Shown here piece by piece: positions 14,089 to 26,110 of a stretch of 64,000 nt of DNA (its first letter is position 1; each line of letters begins with the position of its first letter). The notes beneath the pieces were generated by a model. That model ran no database searches. It worked only from the letters and a program-made list of their open reading frames with translations, and was not told the origin of the DNA. Both the position numbers and the translations under genes were made by a program. This stretch comes from Spodoptera frugiperda. Taxonomy: Eukaryota; Arthropoda; Insecta; Lepidoptera; Noctuidae. Where the stretch lies: assembly GCF_023101765.2 (NCBI RefSeq), contig NC_064240.1, positions 6,634,001 through 6,698,000 of the forward strand, written 5' to 3'.

Positions 14089-14140
14089 GCCATGTGAGCC
14101 ACAATATGTCCACTGCTGCACATAGGCCTCTCCCAAACTA
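14089..14140 (-). pseudogene. C-terminal scrap of a LINE (RTE-like) ORF
   Basis: Read on the minus strand, this piece encodes LGEAYVQQWTYCGSHG. It matches the EAYVQQW signature that I recall as the carboxyl end of RTE-type reverse-transcriptase proteins, abundant in Lepidoptera and seen at DNA level as the word agcagtggac. Only about 50 bp survive and no reverse-transcriptase core (YADD box) is nearby, so this is a dead, 5'-truncated remnant. It sits between a family A copy and a long hairpin. Confidence 0.7.
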
Positions 14141-14190
14141 TTGAGTATCAGTAGCAGAAAGCGTGTTACATCAAAAAGTTCTTACCTCAT

Positions 14191-14232
14191 TGACGTAATG
14201 TAACACCATTAAAATGGTGTGACATTACGTTA
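14191..14232. repeat. Long near-perfect hairpin (20-bp arms, 2-nt loop)
   Basis: The arm at 14191-14210 pairs with 14213-14232 around an AA centre: 18 Watson-Crick pairs, one possible G-T pair and one mismatch (14202 against 14221). Structures like this are typical of small foldback elements or cruciform-prone DNA. It lies 50 bp past the LINE scrap. The loop is too small for a usual microRNA precursor. Confidence 0.7.
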
Positions 14233-15950
14233 TGTTTTGAATAAACAGAAAACTAACAAGACGGAAGGAAAATCATGATATAATTAAAAAAGCGTGCGCA
14301 CATAAACATAGGTATTTTGTATTTACCCTGTACATTCTGTGTAATAATAAGCCTCGCATCTTAACCTCATGTCTATATGTAATTGGAAATGCAATTCAAA
14401 CAGGTATAAATTGAAGGATTTCTAGGTAACCTGTCGACAAGTGAGTTACTTGTGTTTACGCCAAAGCAAAGATTTTCCTTCCTCTATTTATGTTTACTTT
14501 CTCAAAGTAATCTTGAAACCTGAAAACCTTAATTTTGTTTTCGAAGATTTTTTATTTATAAATATTTCGTATGTTAGTGTTAATCTAAAGGTTACATATA
14601 CAACAATCAGGAAGTGAGATTTTTCACCTCAGGCCTTCGCAACTAATGTTGACCTTTCTATTTTCAGAATGAATGATGGGCTAGCATACTTCTGATAATT
14701 TCTTCCTGGATTATTTTAGGAAAGATTAAGTAGTACAAGCAGTCTACGTAAAGTCTGCCTTCTGAGTCGAATAGTACGAAGTATGACTACCAAGTATGGG
14801 GTATCGGGACCGATTCCCAGATAAATCAAATCTTTTCTAAGTTTTTCTGAAATACCCCATGTATGGTAATATGCTCGCCTTTATTGCGTGGGACTTGTTA
14901 AAAAATAACTGGTGAAAAATACGTGTTCCATGTATTCTTTTACCAATGATGTGCTGCATCATATGTTATGGTATTCCTTAGTGGAATAAATATATGATAA
15001 TATGTGCGATAGAGGAGCTAAACTTAGTATTTAAGACGTAGTTAGTACCATCTGTGTTTATAGAAAAAACTAGTTTTTAATGGTAAGTTTACACTAATAA
15101 GATAAATTGATCTTACTCACAGATTGTAACAGGAATTATAAACTTCAATGCGTAAACACCACTGAATAAAGACTAAATACCACTATATTTCCCTCAATTT
15201 ACTGCAGTTTTCTTTACTTGCAATTACGAGTGTAAATATTATTCGGTTTGTTAAAAAATACAATAAACATATTCAATGTCAATGAACAAATACTCCTAAG
15301 GTGCCATTCCCGTATGTGTCATGCTGAATGCTGTCGAAATCTTCTATCATGCAAAGAAAAGCATCTAAATCATCTCCATACATTCATTTCGAAGATTACT
15401 TCGTTCATTTACGTATTTGTATAATAATTATATGCATCTGAACAAAGAAATAATAATACTTACCTATAGTAAAAATATTATTGTAAAAGAACATAATTTT
15501 TATGAGATAAATACATAACCTACGTAGGTGCATACGTAAGAAGACGATAGCTCCTGTCACCTACGTGTGTATAAATTATGTACTGAATTATTTTATTGAT
15601 AAACATGTATTGTGAAATAACCTGTATTCAGTGGAAAACACGTACATGAGTCACCGATCAGTGGGTCCTTCACTGATTTACATACTGTCACACGTATGTT
15701 ATGATTATATATTTATTTTAATACATTTTCCATTACAAACCGCTTGTACTTTCCGCAAACGTAATGGTTTTCAAGGAAAATTTCCACAATTTTCTAAAAC
15801 GTCCTGTGTGATTTTACGATTTTCTATTATTTATTTATAGAATTTATATCAAATGACAAGGAAAAGTATGGGTTACGTTTAAAATATGTCTAACTATTCG
15901 TACGGGGAATATGCAACACCTTTTGTTTTAGAAACACATAAATATACAAA
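14233..15950. other. Non-coding stretch, nothing recognised
   Basis: AT-rich DNA between the foldback and the composite repeat. A 69-codon frame at 15631-15840 has no recognisable motif. Confidence 0.6.
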
Positions 15951-16291
15951 GACTAGCTGGTGCCCGCGAACTCCGTTTCGCCAAGAGATGTTAATGCGCC
16001 AACAGAAGATAAAAAACTATTATAATAGAGTCATTTCCGTATGTTTTTAAAGTGAAGGTGTTGCATGCCAGTTAAATAACCACTTCTCATATATGTTGAT
16101 CAGGACACTTTGTACTTCCACCATACCGAACGTCGAAATACATCGCAATAAGCCTAAAGAATTTCTTTATACACCACATTTGATGTTCTACCTGTAGAAG
16201 CCAATACAAACAAATTATCGGAGCTAGAATTATTATTATGATTCTTTAAACAGGTAAATGTCACAAAACGAAGGGCAATTCACGTAAAAAG

Positions 16292-16521
16292 CGTTAATTT
16301 TCATCGATTTAGCTTCAAAATTAACGGAGTTTCATGGAAACTTACCCCCCTTTTTCAGCCCCTATTAGGCATATTTTCCAAAAATCCTCATTGCATCATT
16401 CTTAATTTGTAACCAAATAGCCGAATATTAATTTTAATCGAATTAGCTTCAAAACTGACGGAGTTTCATACAAACTTACTCCTCCCCTTTTTACCCCCTT
16501 AAAGGGCGAATTTCCAAAAAA
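16292..16521 (+). repeat. Internal tandem duplication within the composite repeat
   Basis: Unit 1 (16292-16384) and unit 2 (16427-16521) share tagcttcaaaa, acggagtttcat, aaactta, a C-rich run, ccccttttt-like sequence and ttccaaaaa in the same order, about 135 bp apart. Both are recognisable versions of one module, so the element carries two copies of its own mid-section, either from its family structure or from a local duplication. Confidence 0.75.
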
Positions 16522-16619
16522 AGTATAGCCTATATGTTAGCGAGGACTAATAGCTATATAACAAAAAAAGTTTCATCAAAATCCGTCCAGTAGTTTTTGC
16601 GTGAAAAGCGAACAACAAA

Positions 16620-16640
16620 CAGACAGACAGACAGACAGAC
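16620..16640 (+). repeat. (CAGA)n microsatellite
   Basis: Just over five uninterrupted CAGA units follow the gcgtgaaaagcgaac word, in the place where this repeat family usually carries a short tetranucleotide array. Confidence 0.9.
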
Positions 16641-17657
16641 AAAAATTTTTTAAATCATGTTTTTCGCTTCTATTGGTTGAATAAAGATCCCCCATCTTAT
16701 TTTTTCTTAAATATCTGTAATGTACAGACATGGAGTTGTTATAATTTTATTATATGTATAGATGTCTTTATCTAAGATCATTGACACGTATCGCGGAAAA
16801 CACGGAACATCTGCCATTTCTTATTAAATTATAAATATTGTAAAGAAAATAGATTTTTCTTTGTTTATTATTAGTTGAATATAGATTGGGGTACGGCCCT
16901 CGCCTACATTAGACTCCCACGAAAAGGAATAAGGTCACCTATTTTTGGTTTCATCACACCACATGGTAAGATTTAAACTTCTACTAGTTACAGAATTACT
17001 TACAACGAAACTGTTAGAGTTATTATATCATTCGGGGAATAACTATCGGAAATAACTTCAAGTAGCTTAGATAATCATTTTAAGGGTTTAGGTAAGTGCA
17101 GACTCTTCAAATGTCTATTTATAACAACCCCACAGACAGTAAAGTCCCCTGTGAAGAATGTTTCTTAGAAATAAATACATTAGTACACACTTTTGTCTCA
17201 TAACCACAAAGTGTAAATTTCTTTGGCTTCTCCTATATTCCCAAATCACCTAAACCTACGCGAACCAGTTATGGGTATTTCTGACCTGTTTTGAAAGGGT
17301 ATTTCTGACGAAAACCACCATTCGTAGCTTACGTTCAAAATAAAAAGAAAAACAGTTCGTGGAATATAATTCTCTCTAAGAGTACGTATACATGAATATG
17401 CTGGGAAAACCTATGTACTGTACAAACCAGTTGTTTATTTCTACATATCGGTAGTAAGGTAACGGTACTTCTTACTTGTAATCTGTCATTTATGCAGCTG
17501 CGTATCGCTTGATCTCTGACCCTAATCGGTTTCTTTAATGTTCACGAGGTGTGGGTTGGAATTTTTCTTTTCTTTTTCCCAGTGATTTGGGATTAGGGAC
17601 TTTATTGTAATGTAATTATAAATGTGTATGTAATTTTTGTATGTAATAGGTACTCAG

Positions 17658-17678
17658 TGAGTGAGTACTACTCACTCA
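17658..17678. repeat. Perfect hairpin, 10-bp arms, 1-nt loop
   Basis: TGAGTGAGTA (17658-17667) faces TACTCACTCA (17669-17678) around a single C. It overlaps a short imperfect (GTGA)n run, so slippage may have created it. Confidence 0.6.
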
Positions 17679-18953
17679 GCTGTTGCTCTTAGCTAAGAAA
17701 CGTCTATTATACCTGCTTATGTAATTGTATGTATAATTATCTTGGTTTTATTCGTATTTATACATCGCGTCCATTTTGTTTGTTTGGGTTTGATCTTTAT
17801 TTATATTATTTTATGCAAATATGTTAGTTTTATTGCTTGTAATATTTAAGACATTATTTTGAATCGATTAGGTACTCACGTGACCTGACCTGAGTTCCCT
17901 CTTTCAATGAAATCGTTTTTTAATAAATGATAAATTTTAATAAAAAACCCAAAAAACATTTTTTACCACAACTTGATTACAATTCAACGAAATATAGGTA
18001 AAAAGACATTAAGAAATCTTTACGAGCAGTGGCAGGTATGAATGACCAGTTTTAAAATACCCTTGAATATTCAACGCATTTTAAATATGAAGGTGTTTTA
18101 AATGGCAAGAGAAATACTATATTTAAAATCGAAATATATAATATAATACTTCATTTAACCTATACTCGTCAGCAGGAACTCATTATTTTATGAGCTAAGT
18201 AGATTCATTAGACTCTCTAGTATTAGAAGGCAAATAGTTTTACTCTACAGGAATTTACGACTATACTAATGAAGCAGTCCACAGAAATATTTACGTATAA
18301 TAAATAGTTTATTTCTCAAGCATTTTCTCATTTCCTGGCGACTTACATAAACCTAATCAAAGGTTCGTAAGTACTTTTTTTCAAGGCACGTGCCTACACG
18401 AATATGTTACGTACTTATTTGGCATTGTAACTGTCACGCATCTAATTTAATAATGGTACAAGACTATGTAGGTACTATTATAGTACTCATATGTATGTAC
18501 TATTTACATGTGACAAAAACAAGTCGAATGAGTAGGACAGAGATTGTGAAATTGTGTGTGGTTTACGACCACTGCAATGGAATTGTAGTAGGTACATAAT
18601 TACTTTTGTCACGCGTCTCACTGATGTTCCTTACAACTTGAGAGGAATTTTTATAGCTTTCTCTGTTGTCAACGTACCAAAGTCCGACCTACGCTAACAT
18701 GGCACGACTTGTAATAAAAACTTAAACAATTACTCAGTAATCCCAGACGGTATAGTCATATAATACATTTGCGTACACCGTTAAGATATCAGCTAATTAC
18801 TGAAACCCAACTCACAGTGCACACACAGTGAAGCAATCAACCAACACATTGGTACTTCAGCCGCACGCGTCTCAAGTGTGATACGATACGACACGTGATT
18901 CCAATATGGTGGACATAGAGTAATTATGCAGACGGCTCAGTATGAACGACGGC

Positions 18954-18971
18954 ACAGACTAATTAGTCTGT
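18954..18971. repeat. 18-bp perfect palindrome with homeodomain-like core
   Basis: ACAGACTAATTAGTCTGT is its own reverse complement, and its centre is the TAATTA word bound by many homeodomain dimers. About 0.2 perfect 18-bp palindromes are expected by chance in 64 kb, so it is mildly notable and does not prove function. Confidence 0.5.
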
Positions 18972-21900
18972 CTCGTAAATTGTTTACTTACATCAAATTG
19001 CTGTATTTCATAATTTACTGTTATAAATGTCCATTATTTTTAATTAGGTAATTGATTAAAATCAATTCGTTATCCATTAATCATTTATACCTATAATATT
19101 TAAGTATCTATTCTAAATGGGCAGGCATTATCAAATGACATAACAATTTACTTTACCGGGTCCAGTCACGTAATTGGCACTTAAGTATTGTCAATCTATG
19201 TGATCAACTTTCGCAACCGAGACAAAGGTATTCAGAATTGCGTTAAACCAATTCGCAGTTCATTGTTTTACAACTGGGTCACTTTGACCCCGACCAAACG
19301 GATACAGGAGGGTAGGTACGTTGCTATAATTATTGCAATCGTGAACACTAATGGTAAAACGCATTAGTCGAGTCTTATCAAGTTTATCGCTTAGCGAAAT
19401 ATGCAACAATTAAGGTAAATCATAGGAAATTATACGAGTAATCTTAAAATAGTTGGCAATTCCATTATTTTGAAACTGAATAGAAATTCCGAACCATGAT
19501 AATTATTTCAAATAGCTATTTATCGATAGCGTTATCGACGGTAATTTAAATGCTTATTTAGTTCGTAATGTTCGTAACTAAAGGTTTATTTAACGGTAAG
19601 CGTAGGCATAAACGTGTTTAGAGAATTCTGTTTATGGTGAATGCAATATTTTGATTACTCTGTGACATATACGTAGGTGGTCGACAGAACGCACACATGC
19701 GCAACATTTTGTATTAACTTAAGAAGTGTGCGTTACGCGTGTATATTTCAACTGAAACTAAACGTGAACTTTTACTATTACCTTAATGTTTATAGTTTGT
19801 TTTTAAAACAAAGGAAATTAAATCAACGGAAGGCGTGGGATTATTCGTTTGGGAGATCAATCGCTTGTGAAATATTAATGTGTAATCTCGATTTGATCTT
19901 TCTGTTGTAATTCTAAACGAGTACATCGACTTCCGATGGGAAAGTTCCTATTCAGCTGTAAATATTTCAATATTGGCTCTTATTCCCAACACATACAGAA
20001 GAAAATACAATAACAAAACAAAGAGTGTTAGATATCTTGAAATTAATTATTATTTTTCTTAGGTATCATTATTCATATAGTATCGTGTACAAGGTAATAT
20101 GTATGTTAAGTTGTAAAAAGCAATTCACATAGTTTATTAGGAGTATAAATCAAGTTTGAATAGGTAAATAGGTAAGTATTGTATCAATGTTTTCTCGGCA
20201 ATATATCCAATTAACATAATATGAAAACAAATATCATTTATATCTAGGTATTTTAAAATATGTTCTACCACTATAGTCAATTACAAAATATCATCATTAG
20301 GATATACGCTAATCAGTTTTTAAATTACTTGAGTGCAATCATTTAAAAATTCATGTATTTTTTTAATTTTTTAATTTTCAGTTTGCAAGGTTTTCTCAAT
20401 ATGTTTATTAATATTAATTAACCAATAAGTTGGACTTAGTTTACCTACTATACTTATAAATGTACCGGTTATTGGAAGAAATCAAACAGGCTAGGGCAAA
20501 GGCCATTTTATATGAAGCAAAAGACACGAGTACAGATCATCACGTTTTCTTATTGCGTTTTATGATTATAAATCGTTTTTGTTTTATATTAAGTTGCAAT
20601 CACTGTAACTCATACGTAACGAAATAAATTCGATAAAAACGTGCGCCAGATAAGTTGACAACGAAAGTTCCGCCTAAATATGAAGCAAGATAAAATTATT
20701 TATGCTAAATTACATATTTATCATAACAAAAAATAACCAATATTAAACAGCAAATCTATTGCAATATTGTTGTATAATAAGTAATAAGCAACAAAGTAAT
20801 ATTGAAATTCTGATTAATTTTATCTTTAGAAATACAAAATAACCGTTTATTTTTGTTAGTTGCTTACACTAATCGTTGAATCATTACATCATTTACTTAG
20901 CAATATTTCAATATTGAAAACAAATAAAAAAAAAAACTATATGACAGCAATATCTAGGTACAACGTTTAGTCTCTATATAGCTGCAATCGAGAAATATCT
21001 AGATTAAAAAAAATAATTGTCATCGGGCAAAGTACACGAAAATAATTTGCATGTTTCTTAAGTGCAAATATGTTTACGGTTTAATAAGTATTTACCTAGC
21101 AAACTGTATCGTTTGTACACGGATTTAAGATAAATCAAATATCAACGACAGTTCAAGCATTTGAGATAAGCTTAATCACACTGAATTATAGTTCTTATCA
21201 AGACATTGACATTAGCATATGCTCTTTATCTCCAATGTAAATTAATTGACATTTGCTGAGAAGATGTCAACTAACGACCGTCTACAGTAGTGAAAGTGAT
21301 GGACTTTGTAGCGGAGAAATTGTTTCAATTGAAGTGAAATTTCGTCATGCTAATTAGTTTAATTTTAATTATGGCGTAATAAAACTTTCCTGTGGACATT
21401 TTTCTGTAGACAAATATAGTAATTAATTTATCGAAAAATCAATTTTGTTCAATTTGTAACAGAACTGTCTTAATCTGCATAACATACTTATGTAAATTTT
21501 AATAAATCAGATCAGCATCAGATTTTAATACAACAAACACTAATCCATAGTTTAGCCAGTTTCAACAGGAAAACGAAAATTAATATTTGTAAGTAGTATA
21601 AATATCCTATCCTATTAAATATTTTAGTTATTTGATAACCAACTAACCAAATTAACTAAACGAAGTAGGTTAAGGAAAACCCATTATTCAACCATTGTTT
21701 CGAATTCAATTTCAATATAACGGTTCCATACTTTCAATGTATGCACATAATAAACAAACAATACCGTCACAGTTAAAAAGTAGGTCGGATTAGAAACCGA
21801 ACGGGTGACATTGATAACAGATACTGGTTTATGGCAATTAACTGGTAAAACGATGACATAATATCTTTTAACATTCCAATATTGTTAGCCAACTTGTTAA

Positions 21901-22341
21901 ATGTTTAGAGGTAGCTCTATACTGTTGCTAAGTGATATAGCATGTTGTTATAACTGGGTGACTATAATAAAATAGCCGTCAAACCATCAAGAAAAGTATT
22001 TTAGTAAGTAGTAAGTCGAAACAATCATTTATAGTTAAATCCAAACATGGTACATCTGCTGGTCTGATCTGATAGTACAATGAGGAATAATTTGATTAGA
22101 TCGAACTTGAAAACTAAAACCGGTTTAAAAGAGAAACTTCTTGAATAATTTCATAATATTTCATATTGACAGACACTGAGTGATAAGTGAATGTAATCAG
22201 CTCAAGTGGCGATATGTAAGTAAGTACGTTTTGCTAATGGCTATCTGTAGTGAGATGTCAAATTCACTGCTAATATTGTTGAAAAGGATTTCATAGTTAC
22301 AAGACGACAGATATCTTCTTAGACGTTTTTTATAAAAGCAC

Positions 22342-22486
22342 CTTTTTTAACGGGGGATAATCATCTAATGACTTTTCCGCGGCGAGAGGGCTGTTTGACT
22401 CTTACTGACTAAAAACCACCCCGTTCCTACTCCTGCTTTTCTTGCCGGAGCCCCGGTAAACCCGCTAAGCAGTCCGCAGCTCCGGA
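22342..22486 (+). repeat. Dispersed repeat family B, copy 1
   Basis: It carries, in order, aatcatctaatgacttttcc, ggcgagaggg, gactcttactgactaaaaac, ccccgttcctactcctgc, ccggagccccggtaaaccc and agtccgcagctccgga. I recall this as a common repeat in macrolepidopteran (especially noctuoid) genomes, and this copy is well preserved. It is far more GC-rich than its flanks. No open frame is supported. Orientation is given relative to the form I remember. Confidence 0.8.
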
Positions 22487-24417
22487 TATAAACACCCTTA
22501 GATTTAAGAGTATTCATAAGAAATATTAAATTAATAGTTTTAACAACAAAGTCTCAAATAATCCTACCTAGTAACTCAAGAAGCAAATAAAAAATTAAAC
22601 AGCATGAAACAAAAATTTAGCATACTAATTACAACATGTAATTTTCCATAAACATTTAAGATGTCCAAGTGGGTGAGATAACTGAGATATAATTTATCTT
22701 AGGTATGTGACAATATAATGATGTAGTTTTTAGTTGGTCACGCTACTCTTGCATGTTGTTCCTCGTGATGAATTAACCATGCTGGTTATCTATGTGCCAA
22801 TTATTGTACATATTTTTATCTTATAGTATCTTCGAGTACGAACCAACGTCTTCGAGTTTCGAGTCGTCGAGTCGACTTAAGTTTCCTTTTATTATATAAG
22901 TCTCATAACACACCTACATTACTAGTAAAAAGTGGATTCTACACTACACCTTCAATGGCTGCGATGACCAGGAATAAAATGTGTTGTGTTTTTTGAACTA
23001 TAAAATGCAAAACACCTCTAATGTACAGGAAGCCTTAAGTATGGTCTAAACAGTATAGTCTACAAACTTATGGTCTACACATCAATTTGTATAACATTTT
23101 TGCCCTAACACATATTTAAGATCGTAAGAATAAATAAGTCTGTAGCACTTGGTTACTACGTTACCTATATAAAATAATTGAACAGAAAACAGAACTCTAT
23201 TGTTATCCGCAGACGCGTCAAAAGATTCAATTCTCTATACAAGAGTACACCTATAGTTTTAAACAATAATTTTAATAATAATACAATTTATTCAAAGAAA
23301 ACGTCATCAATTTGCTTATTGGAACAGGTGGTACTATTGTAATTTTAGCTTTTGTACTACTCTTACATTATTAAAGGTAAATATGAAATTGCGCGCCAAT
23401 CAATAATCATCTTTACAGAGTTGTAATAAAACTGAAAATCTATTGAATAAAATATATACATTGGTGTAGGTTGATGTGCTGATGTCCATACTTATCATGG
23501 CAACTGATCACTAAATGGACTGACGACATAAACTGATGTTTTGCTGTTATTTACTTGACTTACTTTTTAATTATAAGATTATGTGCTATTTAGTTGTTAA
23601 TTGTTAGATAACCTTCGGGTTTAGTTACTGTATGAATTTTGTTGATTTGGTTTCATCATAATTAAAGTAAGAATTCTTCTCCGTTATCTTTCACACTAGT
23701 GTAACATGAACAAAATACTTCAGTAATAAGATTCCATTATGTTTTATTTAAATACATGGTTACACTAAATAAATCTACATTAAATAAGAACGTAAATAGT
23801 AGTATTATTCGATCTCATTATCAGCCTGTTTTCATCCACAGCTGTACAATAGTTGTCACATGCGCCTGACCACCACTAAGGTAATGTTTGCTGACACCTA
23901 ATGAGATCCGCTCTCTAGCCCCGCCCCATGACCTTAAATTGACGAATGAAGCGAGGGCGATGCTGGCGCCGGCGCAGCTAGCCAAACAACATCACACGCA
24001 CAGGAGTATTACAAGTGTTGTATCACTAAGTTGCGACATTATTGCTTTTCTATTACCTTACAAAATCAAAGATTACTTTGGTATTTTCCTTTAAAAGATA
24101 AATGACAGATAAAAAGGACAACTCGATAAAAATATGTATGAGATCACGATGAGAAATGTGGTTGGAAAATTACTGTTGTATAAGAGCTTTAAAATCTTAG
24201 ATAAACTAATACTTTTATTGTATTGAATGATAGCATTCAGTAAAAAATGTTACGATAACGTGGAAAGTACACAATACATATTATTTTATTATTTCCTTGT
24301 TGATAACAAACTGGTTTATGATTTTTTTTAAGATCCTGGTTGGTAATGTATGAAATACCTATTTATTTATGAAAGAAACCTATAATAAATAGTAACTTTG
24401 TCTATGTCCATCATTAC
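22487..24417. other. Non-coding stretch with a TCGAGT cluster and a GC-rich islet
   Basis: TCGAGT occurs four times between 22832 and 22872 and runs into a GTCGAC palindrome. At about 23913-23985 GC content rises, with a ccccgcccc GC-box-like word and ggcgccggcgc. A 68-codon frame (23888-24094) spans the islet but shows no motif and is of chance length. I recognise no gene. Confidence 0.5.
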
Positions 24418-24490
24418 GCCATGGTTCTTTCGTTGTGTGAGTACCTCCCAATTCCCCCTTCCCAATCTTCCCCATCCCCATTCCCGTTGT
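24418..24490 (-). repeat. Dispersed C/G-rich repeat family C fragment
   Basis: On the minus strand the fragment reads gggaatggggatggggaa, then gattgggaagggggaattgg, then actcacacaacgaa. I remember these words, in this order, from a common repeat of noctuoid and related moth genomes, and related copies often lie near family B sequence. Here it lies 2 kb from one family B copy and 1.5 kb from the other. The minus-strand frame of 66 codons over it is incidental. Confidence 0.55.
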
Positions 24491-25984
24491 AATAGAAAAG
24501 CGACTTTAGGAACAAATAGTGACCATTAATGTCATTAATCGATTTTCTTGCTAAAAGATAAATGGTTTCTATATAGTATCTATCTATTAGAAGTATATAA
24601 ACGATTAAGATCATTTAAATTATGCTTGTAAAATAAATAATAAAAACTATAAGTACTGTTGTAATAAACGGCAGATTGACTTGTTTATTTATATAAAAAC
24701 GCTAATTATAAAATATGAACACATCTGTCATTGTTTTATGAAGAGGAAATCTGACGCTTAGTATTAAAATGACATTTAGTACATACAATAAACCATCATG
24801 CCTCTCAAACGTGATAGGTCCTTTGGCTCACGGTTCGAGGAAAGACCATGTATGTGTTCAAGAGCAATATTTATTTTATTTATTAATCATTGTGTTAGGA
24901 AAAATATTTTTACAAATACCATGGTTACGTCATAATATAAGGTAAATTAATTCTTTGAAATAAAAATTCTGTTGTATTTACATACCTGTATAGTTAGAAG
25001 CCAACTTAGAGATAGCGTATACTAGAATGAATCCTAGACACTGCTTTTATTCAGAATTTCTAAAACCATAAATCTAATAATTTCTTAATCAACATAGAAA
25101 GCTATTTCATGACTTCTCTAGGCTTATGTAACGTAACGTACGATTTTCCTAACACACAATTTTCTTCCGATAAGAAGGTTATTACTAATCTAAGTTCGAT
25201 AGACTGTGGGTCTCTTTGACCCCTACATGACACATGAATTGATGGGAATGGTGCTCGAGACGTGTTGATAGAGAGTTCACCATAGTTTACGGTGAACTAA
25301 CCCGTAGCTAGCTGAGTGATATTGATAAGTAATTGATTATTGATTTGTTTGTGATCTGACTATATTTTATCGGTATTGAAGACGTTTATATGTATTTTGA
25401 ATTGTATATGAGAGAGTTCTGAACGACGAATTTATGTATAGGTTTATTTTAGTTGGTTACATTAGAAATTTGAGAAAACATTCAGTATAATGATAGTAAA
25501 AACCAATATTATCTACGCGAAAGAAGCCAGGTTGTACAAAATGAGTATAAATCGTCAGGCATCTGATGCATCTTTTAGCAATTTTTCATTGATGTTTTAG
25601 CACAAGTACCTAATAAGTCATTTTTGAAAACGACATTGCTTGAATTCCGTCATTTCAACGCAATTTATTTAATTTAAATTTGGGTTTTCATGATCTTTGA
25701 AGTATAAAAACAACGTTATTTCGGGTATTATTACTTGTAACCATGTACAATACTACAAGATTTGAGCGTTAAACAAAAAATATCTTTCATTCAGAGATCA
25801 AGGATCTTAATAAGTCGTTGAACTTAAACTTCTAAGAACTAAATGGGGAGTATGGACGCGTAACGCCTTTTTTGTGTAAAGACTTTTTACTTACAAATAA
25901 ACGCAATAACCAGAAATAAAGTTGTTGGTGGCAATTATTTTTATATTCGTTTTAATTAATCACGTTAGTTTTTTTTTGAGTGAA
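24491..25984. other. Non-coding stretch, nothing recognised
   Basis: AT-rich DNA. The only structured item is an 8-bp inverted pair, AGTTCACC (25274-25281) and GGTGAACT (25291-25298). No gene, repeat family or RNA is visible. Confidence 0.6.
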
Positions 25985-26110
25985 CAAAGTCAACCAGTGA
26001 CTTCTCTTACTTTGAGCGAGACAAGAGAGAATTTCAGACTTTTACTGACTTCAAAGTTTTAAAACCGCCCTGTTCTTACTCCTGCTTTTCGAGCCGAAGC
26101 CCCTCAGGTA
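25985..26110 (+). repeat. Dispersed repeat family B, copy 2 (more diverged)
   Basis: It shares with the copy at 22342-22486 the ordered words agtgacttctc, gagcgagacaagaga, cagacttttactgact, aaccgccctgttcttactcc, tgcttttcgagccgaagccc. It is in the same orientation, 3.6 kb away. It has more substitutions and an insertion after tgact, and it stops where copy 1 continues into the cccgctaagc part. A perfect splice-donor word, CAGGTAAGT, spans its 3' edge (26105-26113) and another lies at 26202-26210. No exon is supported. Confidence 0.75.

Larger units (their letters stand above)
15951..16763 (+). mobile_element. Composite lepidopteran interspersed repeat, probably a dead non-autonomous element
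   Basis: The 5' end reads gactagctggtgcccgcgaa. The 3' part (16570-16604) contains the atccgtccagtagtttttgc word followed by a (CAGA)n tract, and the end (16741-16763) is an AT-rich tail with tatagat. I recall this order (tgcccgcg start, then blocks of C/T-rich sequence, then rtccagtagtttttgcgtg, then short tandem repeats) as one of the most common repeats in Lepidoptera, in LINE- or SINE-like contexts. It contains an internal duplication (separate entry) and no coding frame. The class is uncertain. Confidence 0.7.
16764..22341. other. Non-coding stretch with small palindromes only
   Basis: No gene is recognised. Visible items are a 10-bp-arm hairpin at 17658-17678, a TCACGTGA word near 17876, an 18-bp palindrome at 18954-18971, and a DRE-like TATCGATA at 19521-19528. 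The 20.0-21.1 kb part is very AT-rich. None of these makes a supported promoter or RNA. Confidence 0.6.

Noticed and set aside
19521..19528. DRE-like TATCGATA as a core promoter
   Set aside because: A single 8-bp word in AT-rich DNA without initiator, GC change or following exon.
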